NCBI GenBank assembly: GCA_030062745.1
Contig: CP099843.1
Span: 1,799,001-1,863,000, forward strand
Length of the DNA stretch: 64,000 bases
DNA from: Capitulum mitella
Taxonomy: Eukaryota; Arthropoda; Thecostraca; Pollicipedomorpha; Pollicipedidae
Reading direction: 5' to 3'
Within the stretch, counting starts at the first letter, position 1. Each line of letters opens with the position of its first letter. Under the pieces are notes generated by a model, which did not search any database, was not told where the DNA came from, and saw only the letters and a program-made list of their open reading frames with translations. A program made the translations under genes and the position numbers. Below, piece after piece: positions 1-11,251 of the stretch.

Positions 1-2200
1 GCGACAACTATAGGGGGGGGGGGGGCGGATCTCTGTCGGTGGTGGTGCGGACGGGCGGGGACTGGACAGGTGGACAGGACGCTGAACCGCGAAAAACGAC
101 GTTCTGTACTAACTACTTGGCCCGCCTGTGTGCGGCTGCACATGTCTCTGGGGGCTACCCCTCCCCCTTCCTGCTACATCTGGTGGTGACGTCGCTTCTA
201 GAAATACTTATTAACATTAATTTAATATTTGTTCATTGCCACCACAACAAGCCGTGCAGATGCGAATGTCCCAGTCCCATGTACCTCGCAACGTAATGTG
301 CAAAAATGTACGTATGGAGTCTGAACTCAGTTTGCGGGATAAAAACCTCGTTGAATTTATTTATCTGAATTTTGCATTTCTTATATTCATACCTAGAGCA
401 TCCACGTAACACTAGGTAACGGATGATCTAGGAAAGAATTTGCAGTTTGGTTCGTCCAAGGATTCGTCCTTTTTGGTCTGTCGTTCGGCGTAGCGCAAGT
501 CGCGTGGGTTTGGCCAGAAGGGCGTTAGACGTCCCGTTTGTTCTCTGTCGTTTAACTCCGTAACCGAGTGTTGTAGCATCATCTCATTTTTATCATCCCT
601 CCACACATCAATTCTGTACGCTTTAACGCAAAAACAACTGCAAACGTCATCCAGGGTTATACGGAAATTCCCACAAAGACGATGAAATTGAATAAGCTTG
701 CCGATTTTTTTGTTTGTTTGCTTTATTTGTGTGTTTTAATCTTCATCGATACACTAGTGTATGGTGGTATGCAGTATGTGTTTTATCGCATTGGAGATCA
801 ATGTGGCCCATCCATAATCTGACACAAAACGTTCGTAGCTCAAATTTGTGTAACTGTTTTTTTTCAAACCTACCGGAATTTTCTTCATAAAACCGATTAT
901 GACAACCACTTAGAAACCTTCGGATGCAGACATGAATATTCAGAGGCATTTCCTGGGGTTTTATGGCATTTGTGGACTTTTATAAGTCATATTATCCATG
1001 CTTAAAACTGAACATATATATTGCTGGTATCACAAAGTAGCATATGCCATTTAATATCATTTGACCTGGATTGACCTGCCACCATTTTTCTCAGAGAGAC
1101 AAATTTACATATTTTATGCATACTTCTAGACATATTTAAGCCGGTTTTGTGAGACCTGTAATCTCCGATTTATAAGGAAAACACGGTCTCTGCTAGATCG
1201 GCCAAATATTGCCCTTTCCAATAGCCGATGACCTGAAGTTTGTAAATGTCGAGGCTCAGGTCGTATTATCGAGAGCGATGGATTGACCGATGCCATCCGA
1301 ACCAGTTCAATGGTTGTGGAGTTATCCTCAGTTACGTTCCAACACAATGTTCGTTCTTAAAACCGTTGATTTTGGTGCAGCACAGCCATAATTTCCTTTT
1401 TTTCTTTCTTTCCAATGAGTGCGACCACTGTGGCGTTCCAAAGAAAGGTGCCAAATATGCCGGGCGTCCATGCGGATTAGAGAAGTTGTTTACAGATACA
1501 AATACAAATGAAGAGGACATCGTCAGGTGCTGCATTTATACTTGACCTTCCCATGAATCCAGCCACGGTACGGCGTGCGCAGAAATAAACACGATGTTCG
1601 TACTGTAAAACAGCTCAAAGACACGGAACAAATAGTTAACCGACTGACACGGAAAATATTGCTCGGTGCATAGCTGCTCTGCCACATCAGGGAGTCTCGA
1701 AACACATCCCTTGTTTTCGGGAATTCATGTAATAACATTAGACATGAATTCTTCCACCCTGCTACCGTTGATTAATTTCTTTTTTCGTCATACAGGCCGA
1801 TCCCCGTCAGCAAAGCATGACTTTTCTATGATCAGAAGCAACTGTTGTTAAATTGAGGTGAGCTGCCCTAACTATGCCCCATCTTATGATTCAGGCTATC
1901 AATGACAGTCGTCTGAACTCTTCCACGACGACAACCAATTATACTCTAAATCCACCGGCCAAAGTGCCATTAGAGCCCAAAGCTCGGGTTTAATCGGCTT
2001 AATTTGAAACGTGTATTTCCTTCATCTAAATGAGATCTGGGATTGTGTTTTTATACGAGGCAGATTCAGTGGGCTAATTCTAATGGAAGCGGGAGCAAAT
2101 GGAAAATGGTAACTGTTAATCCCTTGAAAGCGGAAATTTCCCGGGGATGACGCCAGATGAGTCGGAGATATCGCCAATTTTGCATAATTGTCGGCGGCGC
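1..2200. other. AT-rich non-coding DNA
   Basis: I see no gene here. A run of 13 G (13-25) opens the window and a short TTTG-rich patch lies near 707-735. The rest is unique-looking AT-rich sequence with frequent stops in all frames. Short open frames of 60-100 codons have no recognisable domain. Confidence 0.6.
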
Positions 2201-2204
2201 GGGC

Positions 2205-2580
2205 CCACTACACATAACCGGCGACCATTCATAGCGCTTATGGTCTCGGCGGCGGCTTACGTTGCGAGTGCGGCCCCCGGTATCCCTCGCGGCAGGGCAC
2301 ACCGCAGCGCAAACTAAAGCCGGCTTCCATCGGCGCCGGATCATTATCATTCATAGTCGGCCCGGCAGCGGCCGGCGGACGGGGCGGGCCTGCCTGGCCT
2401 GGCTGGTCGGCCGGCGGCCGGCCGCCCGTCTGGTGGCTGATGCAGGAGGCCCATGGGCGTCCATGCAGGGGCTTAGCGCGGACGGCGTGCGGTCCATCGT
2501 CGTCTCACGGGGGTCGTCCAGCCAGGCACGAATCGTCCGACAAAGAGCGGCTAAACACTCCACCGAGGGCTGCTGAGGCA
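2205..2580. other. GC-rich CpG island
   Basis: An abrupt change from AT-rich flanks to GGCCGG/CGGC-rich sequence with many undepleted CG dinucleotides. Overlapping open frames on both strands are explained by the shortage of A/T for stop codons. It may be a regulatory or unmethylated island. No exon-like segment was seen. Confidence 0.5.
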
Positions 2581-2965
2581 TCCGCAGCGCTGCGGTCATG
2601 AATCTGACCGGGGCAAGGCGATGGGCTAAAGTGCCGGTGAAATGTGCTCTCGCGTTGGTACGTAGCCTGAAGGGAGGCATTAGGCTCATCAAGATCGCGC
2701 CTGAACATGCTGTTGAAGCCACAGGAGAGGTGTATCAGGAATATTCCCGATGTGAAATTTTTCTCAGGCGTCTCGTGATGCAGACTGGAAGGGTTAATGT
2801 TATCGCTGCTGCTTGTCACAGTTTAACCAGCTTGATAAAAATTTGACAGTGTTTTGAGGATTACCAGGGAACGTCACGCGTCTAAAACCACTAAGACGCC
2901 TCTTCGGGCGCATGACAAACAGCCTACTTGGTTTTCCTTCAAATAGGGAAGCATATTTTCAGTGT

Positions 2966-3010
2966 TTGTATTGCCAAATGCACTTTCCTTTTATGTATTT
3001 GGCAATACAA
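2966..3010. repeat. Perfect 14-bp inverted repeat (hairpin)
   Basis: TTGTATTGCCAAAT at 2966-2979 is the exact reverse complement of 2997-3010, with a 17-base spacer. It could be a very short mobile-element relic or a structured RNA stem. Nothing else identifies it. Confidence 0.7.
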
Positions 3011-3726
3011 CTGGACATTCATCGCTGCTGTGCTGTTTTGAATTCAAGGCATTACAATTTTTAACGCCACCCGCGCCTATGATTCGCTGCCGTTACTAAA
3101 TATTTTGGATTGTAAAACACTTTAGAAAAATAGATAATAAACACTTAAACACCTAAATAAAATAGAATAAAAAACAATACATACAATGAAATACATACGA
3201 TGGAAATGAAAAACAATAAAAAATAATAAAACATCTTAAGAAAGCGACTGAAAAAACATTACGCCCGGAAATTATGGCGATGGAATAGAAAGCTCGCGCA
3301 CTGCAAGCCCAAATTCACAAAATATAAAGAACTGAATTATTTTTCTGAAAACTCAAGAATATTTAAAGAACTGAATTGACTTTCTTCGAGTTGAAGCAAG
3401 CTACAAGGGTCGGAACTGCTCGTAAAAACGTTTGGTATAACACCTTCCTTATCTAAATCTTTTTCACCCTTAGTCTTTTGGCTTTGCTGGATAATTTGGT
3501 TCTGATTCCTAAGTCCCACCAGCAGTTCATAAATTTTGTAACGGTAAGCTGGCCGGGTCCAGGCGAGCGGGCTCAGTCCTCCTGATGATTTTCTTGTAGT
3601 TGAAGGAACGGCTTGCGTCCGTGGTGTTTTTTTGTTGAGTTAGAAATTTGGCTTACCAGATTTACATTTAAATATTTAAATTTAATGAAATACCTTTCCG
3701 CGTCTTTCAAAAGAAAAAGGTGTAAT

Positions 3727-3832
3727 TACCAAAAAAAAATCTTTTTGGAAAAAAAATAAATTTTTCTCTTTTTTTTTAAGAGTAAAAAAAAATATGGTTT
3801 TTTTTTTAAAAAAATTTTTTTTGGGAAAAATT
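3727..3832. repeat. Low-complexity poly-A/poly-T patch
   Basis: About 100 bases made almost wholly of A and T runs of 5-10, including oppositely oriented A and T tracts that can fold back. It has no coding potential. Confidence 0.8.
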
Positions 3833-4629
3833 ATATAACGTCTGAGTTTGAAAGGAGCCTTTGAATTAACCTAAATCATTTTGATTGGACACTTGGTAGC
3901 GTGCTAAAGGTTGACAATGATGACTTTCAGGATTATTTTTCATGGCATTTGATCCTTGACTTCTGCAGAAATATAGTCACTGACTACAGCAAATTACCAG
4001 TTTTAAAACCAAGTCGAAAGCACGGTTTGCGAGGCGGAATGCTTCATCTTAGCGGAGACGGCAAGTGATGTAACTCTGTTTTCCATTGTGACCTGAGAGG
4101 TCATCATATGGTCTGAATGGGGCAAAAAACTGAAATAAACAGATAAATATCGTTTGTATTGCTCAATGCTTAAAGAAAAATAAAAGTAGCGAACGATGTT
4201 GAAAATAGATTTCAAAATATAAAGAACATGTCCTTCACAAAGCGTCTTACTAGTTATTATACTGTTCGTTTGGGTTTTTAACCACATCGTTTGTGCAACA
4301 TTTCATTCGTCGCTTCAAGGCCGTGCAACCATGGAGACTGTACAGAAATAGAAACTGTAAAGAACGAATGTTGAATTGAAAAGGAAAGCACTGGCTTCAC
4401 AATCCAATTCGTTATGTGGTTCAGGTAAACTTACATCGCCATCAAGCTATGCCCCGGGCCAACAGTTCTCGGTTGGTCGGTAGCTGCCGGTATTTGGTAG
4501 CTTTGTGTTGGTCAACTGTTCCTGGCAAATCAATATTCGGTCACTCCATTCCCAATCACTCAAGCCCCAGTCTGTCACTTTCCAGATGGTGAGCAGCTCT
4601 CAAGTGCTCAGTTTTAATCCCCTAAGTGG

Positions 4630-4985
4630 TTTCCGGTAAGAGAGGGACACCCGACCGTCAGTCAAAACCTCTCAGTCAGCAGCTCTCGGCCGGTCAGCAG
4701 TTCCCAGTCAGCAGCCATCAGTCAGCAGCCCCCAGTCAGCAGCTCAGTCGGCAGCTCCCAGCCAACAACCCCCCTTCCCCCAGTCAGCAGCTCCTAGCCA
4801 GCGGCCCGCAGTCAACGGCTTCCAGTCAGCATTTCGCGATCAGCAGCTGTTAGTCAGCAACTTCCAGTCAGCAGCTCCCACCCAGCAGCTCCCAGCCAGC
4901 CGCTCCCAGACAGCAGCTCCCAGGCAGCAGCCCTCAGTCAGCAGCTGCCAGCCAGTAGCTCCCAGTCAGCAACCACCAGTGGGCG
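4630..4985. repeat. Degenerate 14-bp minisatellite (CCAGTCAGCAGCTC)
   Basis: Repeated CCAGTCAGCAGCTC-like units with C/G and insertion variants (CCAGCCAGC, CAACTTCCAGTC). About 20 or more diverged copies grade into the flanks. It contains the CCAGTC (GACTGG) core shared with other arrays in the window. The open frames across it are repeat shadows. Confidence 0.8.
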
Positions 4986-5009
4986 GCCCCCGTCCGGTCA
5001 GCGGCTCTT

Positions 5010-5560
5010 CCCGCGGTCGCTGCTCGGTTGTACTCTGCCTCGGCTGCTGGACGCCCCCCGTTCATCAGCCATATCGGCCCCGAATCTGGCCAACAAGCCC
5101 GGCTCAGGCCGGCTGTAATGAGAAGTTTTCACTTGGCTAATTTTTCCATTAGCCTCAGCCAGGCTTCTATTAGGCCCGCGATGAGTTTTTATCGGAGTTG
5201 TCTGCGCTGCGGATAGATTGCTATTCTTATTAATGGCGTGGCCGGAACAGTGCATTAATTGAATTTGGGATGATGGGTCGGACGGCGCTGGTGGATGGGA
5301 GCGGGTTGCCGCCGCGCCGTCGTGCCCGCCCGTGACGGACTGTCCCGGTGATTGGACGAGGCCTGCCGCGCCGGCGATGGCGTCGCCCGCGCTGGTGCGT
5401 CGAGAAGACACAGCGCGGACGCCCAACTCGCCCTCTGCGCCGCCTGAGATCCGCCACGCCAAACGATTGCTCGGATTTTTCGGTGGTCCGTGTGGGGATA
5501 TTTCTTGCTGCGCAGATATCGAATGCATTTCGTCTGTCATTTGTCATTGCAGTACTTCTC
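5010..5560. other. GC-rich island after the 14-bp array
   Basis: CG-rich sequence with embedded TAAT/ATTA words (5116, 5146, 5231, 5254). Frames of up to 180 codons overlap on both strands and have the A/R/P/G-rich composition expected of GC-rich DNA. No protein family is recognised. From 5560 to 6010 the DNA is unremarkable. Confidence 0.45.
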
Positions 5561-6013
5561 GAAGCGGCTGACACGCACAGACACTTGGTAAATGCCGTTC
5601 AAAATGGGCTTTTGTTCAGGTTACGCAAAGGCCGTGTCCTATCTTCGGCATGGGTTTTTCGAATGATGGCACAATCAAGCTGAAGAAACGTTAGGCAACA
5701 CGGTGTTTGGATTACGTACCGAAAGTCTGTTATTGTACAGTCAGATGCAATTTCCGACGATATTCACCGATTTCCATTTTCGGTTGAATGAATATCAATC
5801 ATGTCAGCCACCGCGAAGTACGCCCATGTTCATGAATCTTACGCATTATAATATTTCAGGTATTTATACCTTGGTACCGCGTACGATTGCTGACCACGTA
5901 AAGCGACACCACCATCACCCTGGACAGCTGTATGAAAAATTATCATTGTATTCTACATGGCCACACTGCGCTTTTGTCATATCGTAAGTTTGGTATCGCG
6001 CATAAACTTACAA

Positions 6014-7241
6014 TTAACCCGTCCCCGACTGGGGGGTGGGCAGTTGACAGCTCCCCCTGAGGTTTTTCTGGGATTGCGAGAGAACCAACGAACACAGAGT
6101 CACGAAACCTTGTGTACCTTTTGCTTCATCAATTTTACATCTCGTGCCAAAATTTTGACCTCAGGTCAGGTCAGGTACCTGACCTAGGTCAGGTCAAACA
6201 GACCTATGTCAAAAAAAGTTTAGCGCCCTGTAACTTTTTCGCAAAACAAGATTTCTCAATAATACTTTCAGGGATTAGTGAACGTGATAGATGCAACAAA
6301 TCTGCTATTTCAGATTTTTCCGAATTTTCCGGGTCATTGACCTGAGGTCAAGCCCATTTTTAACACGTCGTCGTTTTTTCGGAAATTGACGGAATATTTC
6401 CATAACATTTTTAGTGCGGAACAAAGCAGACATCTAGTTACCGTCATTGGGCAAGGTATCAATGGCTTCCAGCCATTGACCTGAGGTCAGGTCACGAATA
6501 ACTGTAGTGGGCCAAAATGCACCACCGTCAAAATCGGCGATGAGTTACTCAGAATGGGTAGAAAATGGCAGAACTAGCTTGCACAAACGTAGGTAATACC
6601 AGCAACCTCAAAAAGCTTGAAAAAATTGCATATTTTGGAAATAAACAGGCTCTCGCGAAAAAAACTGTGCCGATTTTGTAGATTGGTAACTAATGACTTT
6701 TCCAAAATTTAAGCATGAAAAACCATGACAAGAACCTCTAAGATCAATAAAATATGCATAGATCGTCTTTTTTCGCGAAAATAAAGGAACGCTAAAATTA
6801 GTTCCCGTCAATTTGTGGCCGCATAGGGCAGCAGCGCACGCCCAGCAGCTGCCGCGAGAAATGCCGTGTCTTTAACTCAACGTTTCGGAGTATATATTGA
6901 ACAAATCTGGGAAATTAGACGTGTATCGGCATCCGCGGACCTTTACTTGTGCGCTGATGCCTTTAACTATGCGTTTTTAGTCACAGTCCTTGAGATTCAA
7001 GTCATTTCTCGGTCTCATGCAGTCAGCTATCAGAAAACACATATAAAGGGCGTAAATTGCTTACATATTATCTAAAACTAAAAATAAGACCAGTTTCGAG
7101 CTCCACTCGTCACAAGCTTTCCAACGGTATGCTCATTTTTATCGTCCGACCAACCGTTCATGAGTTAGAGGGGGACGGTCAGCTGCCCCCCCCCCCGAGT
7201 CGCCCGTGTTCAAAACGGACCGACGGTCGTGCGCGGGTTAA
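6014..7241. mobile_element. piggyBac-like (Looper-type) non-autonomous element 1
   Basis: The element is bounded by TTAA at 6014-6017 and TTAA at 7238-7241. Directly inside, the ends are CCCGTCCCCGAC on the left and, read inward from the right, CCCGCGCACGAC (9 of 12 identical). TTAA target duplication and CCC termini are the known signature of piggyBac transposons. Subterminal sequences also pair in inverted sense: GGGCAGTTGAC (left) against GGGCAGCTGAC (right), each beside a G or C run. The interior has several GGTCAGGTCA-type words and no transposase frame, so it could move only with help from elsewhere. A related element of similar size lies at 10058-11251. Confidence 0.65.
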
Positions 7242-8486
7242 GTGAGTGCAAACAAGCAAATATAGCTGTGAAATTTCCCATCAGAACTGGGCTTACTATA
7301 GCAGTTTTAGCTGACGGCCATTTTTGCCACGGCGATCAGAATGTTCTCGAATTAGTTGCGACTTGCGCAGCGTGGAAAAGACGTAAACAGTAGTTACTTT
7401 TGGTGCATATGTCATAGTCGCACTTGAATAACCTCTGTGTTTTTTCTTAGCAGAATGAATCCTGCACCACGTATGTATGCCTCAGTCATGTCTAGGCAAA
7501 AAGAGCAAAAATGGTCACAACTGTAAATGTGAGCCATGTAGGTTTTGCGTACTTCTGTCCATTTTCATTTCTAGTTGTCTACAGATTTTAGCCGTAAAAG
7601 GGCTACGTCGGGGTTTTCTCCACGTGCTTACGGTTTGACCCTTTCGATCGGCAATTCAAATTCCTACACACAAAACGGGATTTTCTACTTTAATATTTAA
7701 CATAACGGGCTTCAACATTTCCTAAGCAGTGAGTAGTTTTGACGTATTTCCCTAGGTACCTAGCTAGTTAATCATTCAGGCATAATCGAACAGAATTTCC
7801 AGAATCACGAGAATTCAAGAGGATCATGTGCAAATTATCTTCAAGAGAGCAAGCCAGCAAGCACGCAGAATTCTGGTTTTCATCGATGGTTTGGTTTCGT
7901 TTGCTTGCTTCGCTGGTCCACTCTGTCTGCATTAGTTGCGTCGTTGACATGGTCTTCAAAAACACATGATGCATGATAAATGTCATAAGATAATACGTTT
8001 TTTGCTATAATGTATTCCAATGAGAGGGTTTTATGTGAAGATACTTTTTGGTTGTAAAAAGTTGTCATTTTGCAATTATTCCCTTTACGGGAAGCACAAC
8101 ATTATTTTTGACGTTTCACCGGCGGTAGATGTGAAATTGCACTCCATTGTGAACGAATGAGAAATAACAATGATGTTTCTGGCTTTTAGAACTGTTGGAC
8201 ACTGTTACCACGACGGTACGTCTAAGGACAGAAGAAAAATCCTTTTTCCCAGTGGGACTATCATTCACCTCGAATACTATTCCGAGTAGCTTTACATACA
8301 AATATACGACGCCGTAACAAAAGTAGGGAGGTCTCAGTGATTACTTTATGATTAGTTAACTGATCGCTTTGATTTAAACAGTTGTTAATTAGCAAATTAA
8401 TTTGTTTGTTGGCCGTTTCGATAACTTCGTAATTGTTATTTTAAAACCTTGTATTATGCGGTTTATGCATAAACATTAACTGTTAG
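7242..8486. other. Non-coding AT-rich stretch
   Basis: Nothing recognisable: unique-looking sequence, short open frames only, no tandem structure. Confidence 0.5.
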
Positions 8487-8764
8487 CAGTAGCGTAACCA
8501 CTATCTTCTCAGGGAGAGGGCGGGGGTCAGCGTTTAAACAAAAAGCCTTGACCCTTCTCTTTCCATTTAATATGAAACGTAGGGAAATTGAGCCTATGCA
8601 CAAGAACACCCGGGGATTCTGAAAATGAAAATACTATACTTTTCAATGAAAGGTATTTTTGTCTTTTAAACAAGTCATTTCTGGTAATGCACAATTTATG
8701 GAAGCCTCTACCCTTGTGAGAGTCAGCTACCTCTCTGCCCGCCCCTTCTCTGGCTACGCTGCTG
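8487..8764. mobile_element. hAT-like MITE, copy a
   Basis: The left end begins CAGTAGCGTAACCA. The right end, read inward, begins CAGCAGCGTAGCCA (12 of 14 identical). The subterminal AGGGCGGGGG and GGGGCGGGC stretches also pair in inverted orientation. CAG-type ends with a GTAGCC core match hAT-superfamily termini, and the 278-bp length without a coding frame is MITE-like. The flanking octamers ACTGTTAG and GCGGCTAG agree at only 5 of 8 positions, so any target duplication is eroded. Confidence 0.6.
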
Positions 8765-9275
8765 GCGGCTAGGGAGCAATATTTCTCTGTGCAGGCATGT
8801 TTGTGATTTTGGTCGCATCAGACACTAGTCGTCCCACGATTTTCAGCACTTGTCACCCACATTCATCACTATTGCTGATTATACCAAATAACCTGTGAGC
8901 TGAATCAGTATCTGGTTGATGTCATTGACAAGACAGAATTGAAGATCTGGTTGTTGACTCATAGTTTGCTGATAAGTGAAGGCATGTCAACATTGCAATA
9001 AGCAACATTTCTGCCTCGAAAAATCGGTAGTATCGATAATGTGTCAGTTGACACTATGACATATCCAACTTGAAAACATTTTTTTGTCTCTGAAGACATT
9101 CGGCAGTTGAAAAAACCCGAAGTCCACAAACAAAAAATTCTGATCTGCATTTGTGAAACAGCCAGAATACCATTGATTGCTCTGGACTCAAGGAATATCT
9201 GTAGGACATGCGGCAACTTTCCTTATGCGGACCAAGCACAAAATCACAACAGTTCCATCCTCTGGAAGCCGCGCA
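8765..9275. other. Non-coding spacer
   Basis: AT-rich unique sequence with no gene or repeat recognised. It ends at the sharp boundary of the next GC island. Confidence 0.45.
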
Positions 9276-9279
9276 CAAA

Positions 9280-9835
9280 TTCTGCCCTGCCCCGACAGCC
9301 GGACACCGTCTCTCGGCCGTCTCACGCCGCGGGCCGGCCGTGGCGGGGCCGCGTCTAACAAGTGTCCCCCGGCGGCCGGCGGCGGCCGTCCGTCGATCGC
9401 GCGCAGGGGATCCGGGCAGCAGGCGCGCCTTGAGAGTCGTCCCACGCCGGCCGGGCGCACTGAATAATGAAGACAAACTCGGCGGCGCCGGCCCACCGCC
9501 GCCAACGTGACCCCACTGCAAAGCCGCCCCTTAGCACGCCCTGATCTAATTACAAAGCTATTACATGAATTAGAATCGGCCCCCGGTGCCAATAACAGCG
9601 CGCCGCGCGCCCGCCCGGTAAAATGTGGCCGGCTGATGAGCTAAAAGGTGGCTTTTAAATTTGAGCGCCGCCGCTGGCGCGCGCCAGTTAAAATGCCGCT
9701 CGCTCCGGAGTGTTTGAGCTGATCAATTAGTTACAGCTGTCCGGCGCCGGGGCGAGCTTTACTGGACGGCGCTGGCCTCGGCCGACTACTGCCAGCCGGA
9801 GACGGGCGGTTTTGAGTGGGTGGAGGCGGAACGAG
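9280..9835. promoter_or_regulatory. GC-rich island with embedded homeodomain-like TAAT words
   Basis: CG-dense sequence with AT-only words preserved inside it: CTAATTACA (9546), GAATTAGAA (9568), GTTAAAATG (9688) and CAATTAGTTAC (9724). This alternation of GC blocks with TAAT-core words recalls a cis-regulatory island. Function is inferred from composition only. The overlapping frames on both strands are GC artefacts. Confidence 0.35.
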
Positions 9836-10057
9836 AGGGGACGCTGCCGGCGGGACGCGGTCGCCCCGTCTGGTCGAGAAGCACGGGCTCAGAGGACAGA
9901 GCTGGGGAGAAATAGGGATTCTACGCGACGAACAGATTATAGTTTTAAAGGAGCTGAGTGTAGGCTCAAAGCAGTTCGAGCTGGTTATTGTTTATTTTAT
10001 GTGGACTGGACATGGGAGGAAATCTAGTAGGAGTGAAACAGTACCGAACAGAGCATT

Positions 10058-11251
10058 TTAACCCGCCATTGAATGGGGAGGGAGCGCATTTCTTAGAAAT
10101 TTCCCGAACAAATCAACGCAACGTCTCGAAACCTTTAGTGACTTTTTTACATAACCTTCCTTGATAAAAATCTGAGAACGAGGCCGTTTTAGGTCACGTC
10201 TTAATGACATCATAAAGACAACCATGTTTTGCGATTCGGCGTTCAGTTTTACTTCGCCGCCTTACAGTCGACGCTTTTACAATGTATGGTGACTGAGGAT
10301 TACACTGCATATCAGCGTGACCTGAAAGCTCAGTATGAAACACCCTGACCTCATGCTAAGTCATCCTAGGTCAAATATGCATTTCCCCATTCTGGTTTCG
10401 GTGAGAATACAATTTAGAAAAGGTAAATGAATGGAGTGTTTTTGTGTAGAACCAGATAAATTATTTTAACAAGAATTTTCTTGCAAAATATTGCTGGTAC
10501 AACTTACGCAGCATTTTCCTCAGTCTAAAAATACAACATTTTTTAAGGATTTATGTAGACTTCAGCACAGCGGGTGAACTGGTGGCGTTCGTTTGATGCT
10601 CTGGATGACCGGTAAGGAGATGCGGGCCTCTGCAACTTTGTGCAACATTGCGTGAAAATGCACGATTTGGGCCAAAGTGACTATGGGGCCGTCCAGAGGT
10701 GCTAGATGGAGGTAAATAGCGTGACAGTGATACTCCAAGTTTGAAAATGCTAAACGTTTTAATGCTACATGAAGACGGTAATTGTGGCCATTTCAGAGCT
10801 TTCACAGCACTCAGACCTCGCTAAAAGTGTCTTTTTTAGAATGTCCGTGTCAGATTGGCCTGGAAACATCCATTGCATGACTCGTTATCACAGACGTTAA
10901 ATTTGACCTAGCTTGTGACCTTGAACTTTGATGACCTTGGATCAGATGGCACTCATACTATGAAATTGAGCTGCCGGAGACAAAATGACCTGCAAACTCC
11001 GGTCTCGGTCTGCCTTTCGCTGCGATTAGGCAGGTCTGGAAAGCGGTCCGTTAGGAGTGTTTGACCTGACCTGTGTCGCCCCAGTGACCCAAATTCAATG
11101 TCTATGTCACAGGATTTCACGGCTCGACGCTATCAATCGCCGTTTGAATCAGCTGCATCGGGCGGTTGGTTCTCGAGATAGGCAAGGGGAGCGTGTTAAA
11201 CGTCCCCCGTCAATGGAAGGTGGCGAAATACCTCAGTCGTTGCTGGGCTAA
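10058..11251. mobile_element. piggyBac-like (Looper-type) non-autonomous element 2, inverted
   Basis: The left boundary is TTAA (10058-10061) followed by CCCGCCATTG. The right boundary is GGG followed by CTAA (11248-11251), taken as a mutated TTAA. The length is close to element 1. The right subterminal part, read inward, contains TCTCGAGAACCAACCG, which resembles GCGAGAGAACCAACGA in the left part of element 1, so the two lie in opposite orientation. A GGTCAGGTCA word (reverse complement at 11062) is shared. There is no transposase frame. Confidence 0.5.

Larger units (their letters stand above)
2581..4620. other. Non-coding AT-rich stretch
   Basis: No gene is seen. It contains a perfect hairpin (2966-3010) and an A/T homopolymer-rich patch (3727-3832), each listed separately. 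Short open frames are unremarkable. Confidence 0.5.
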
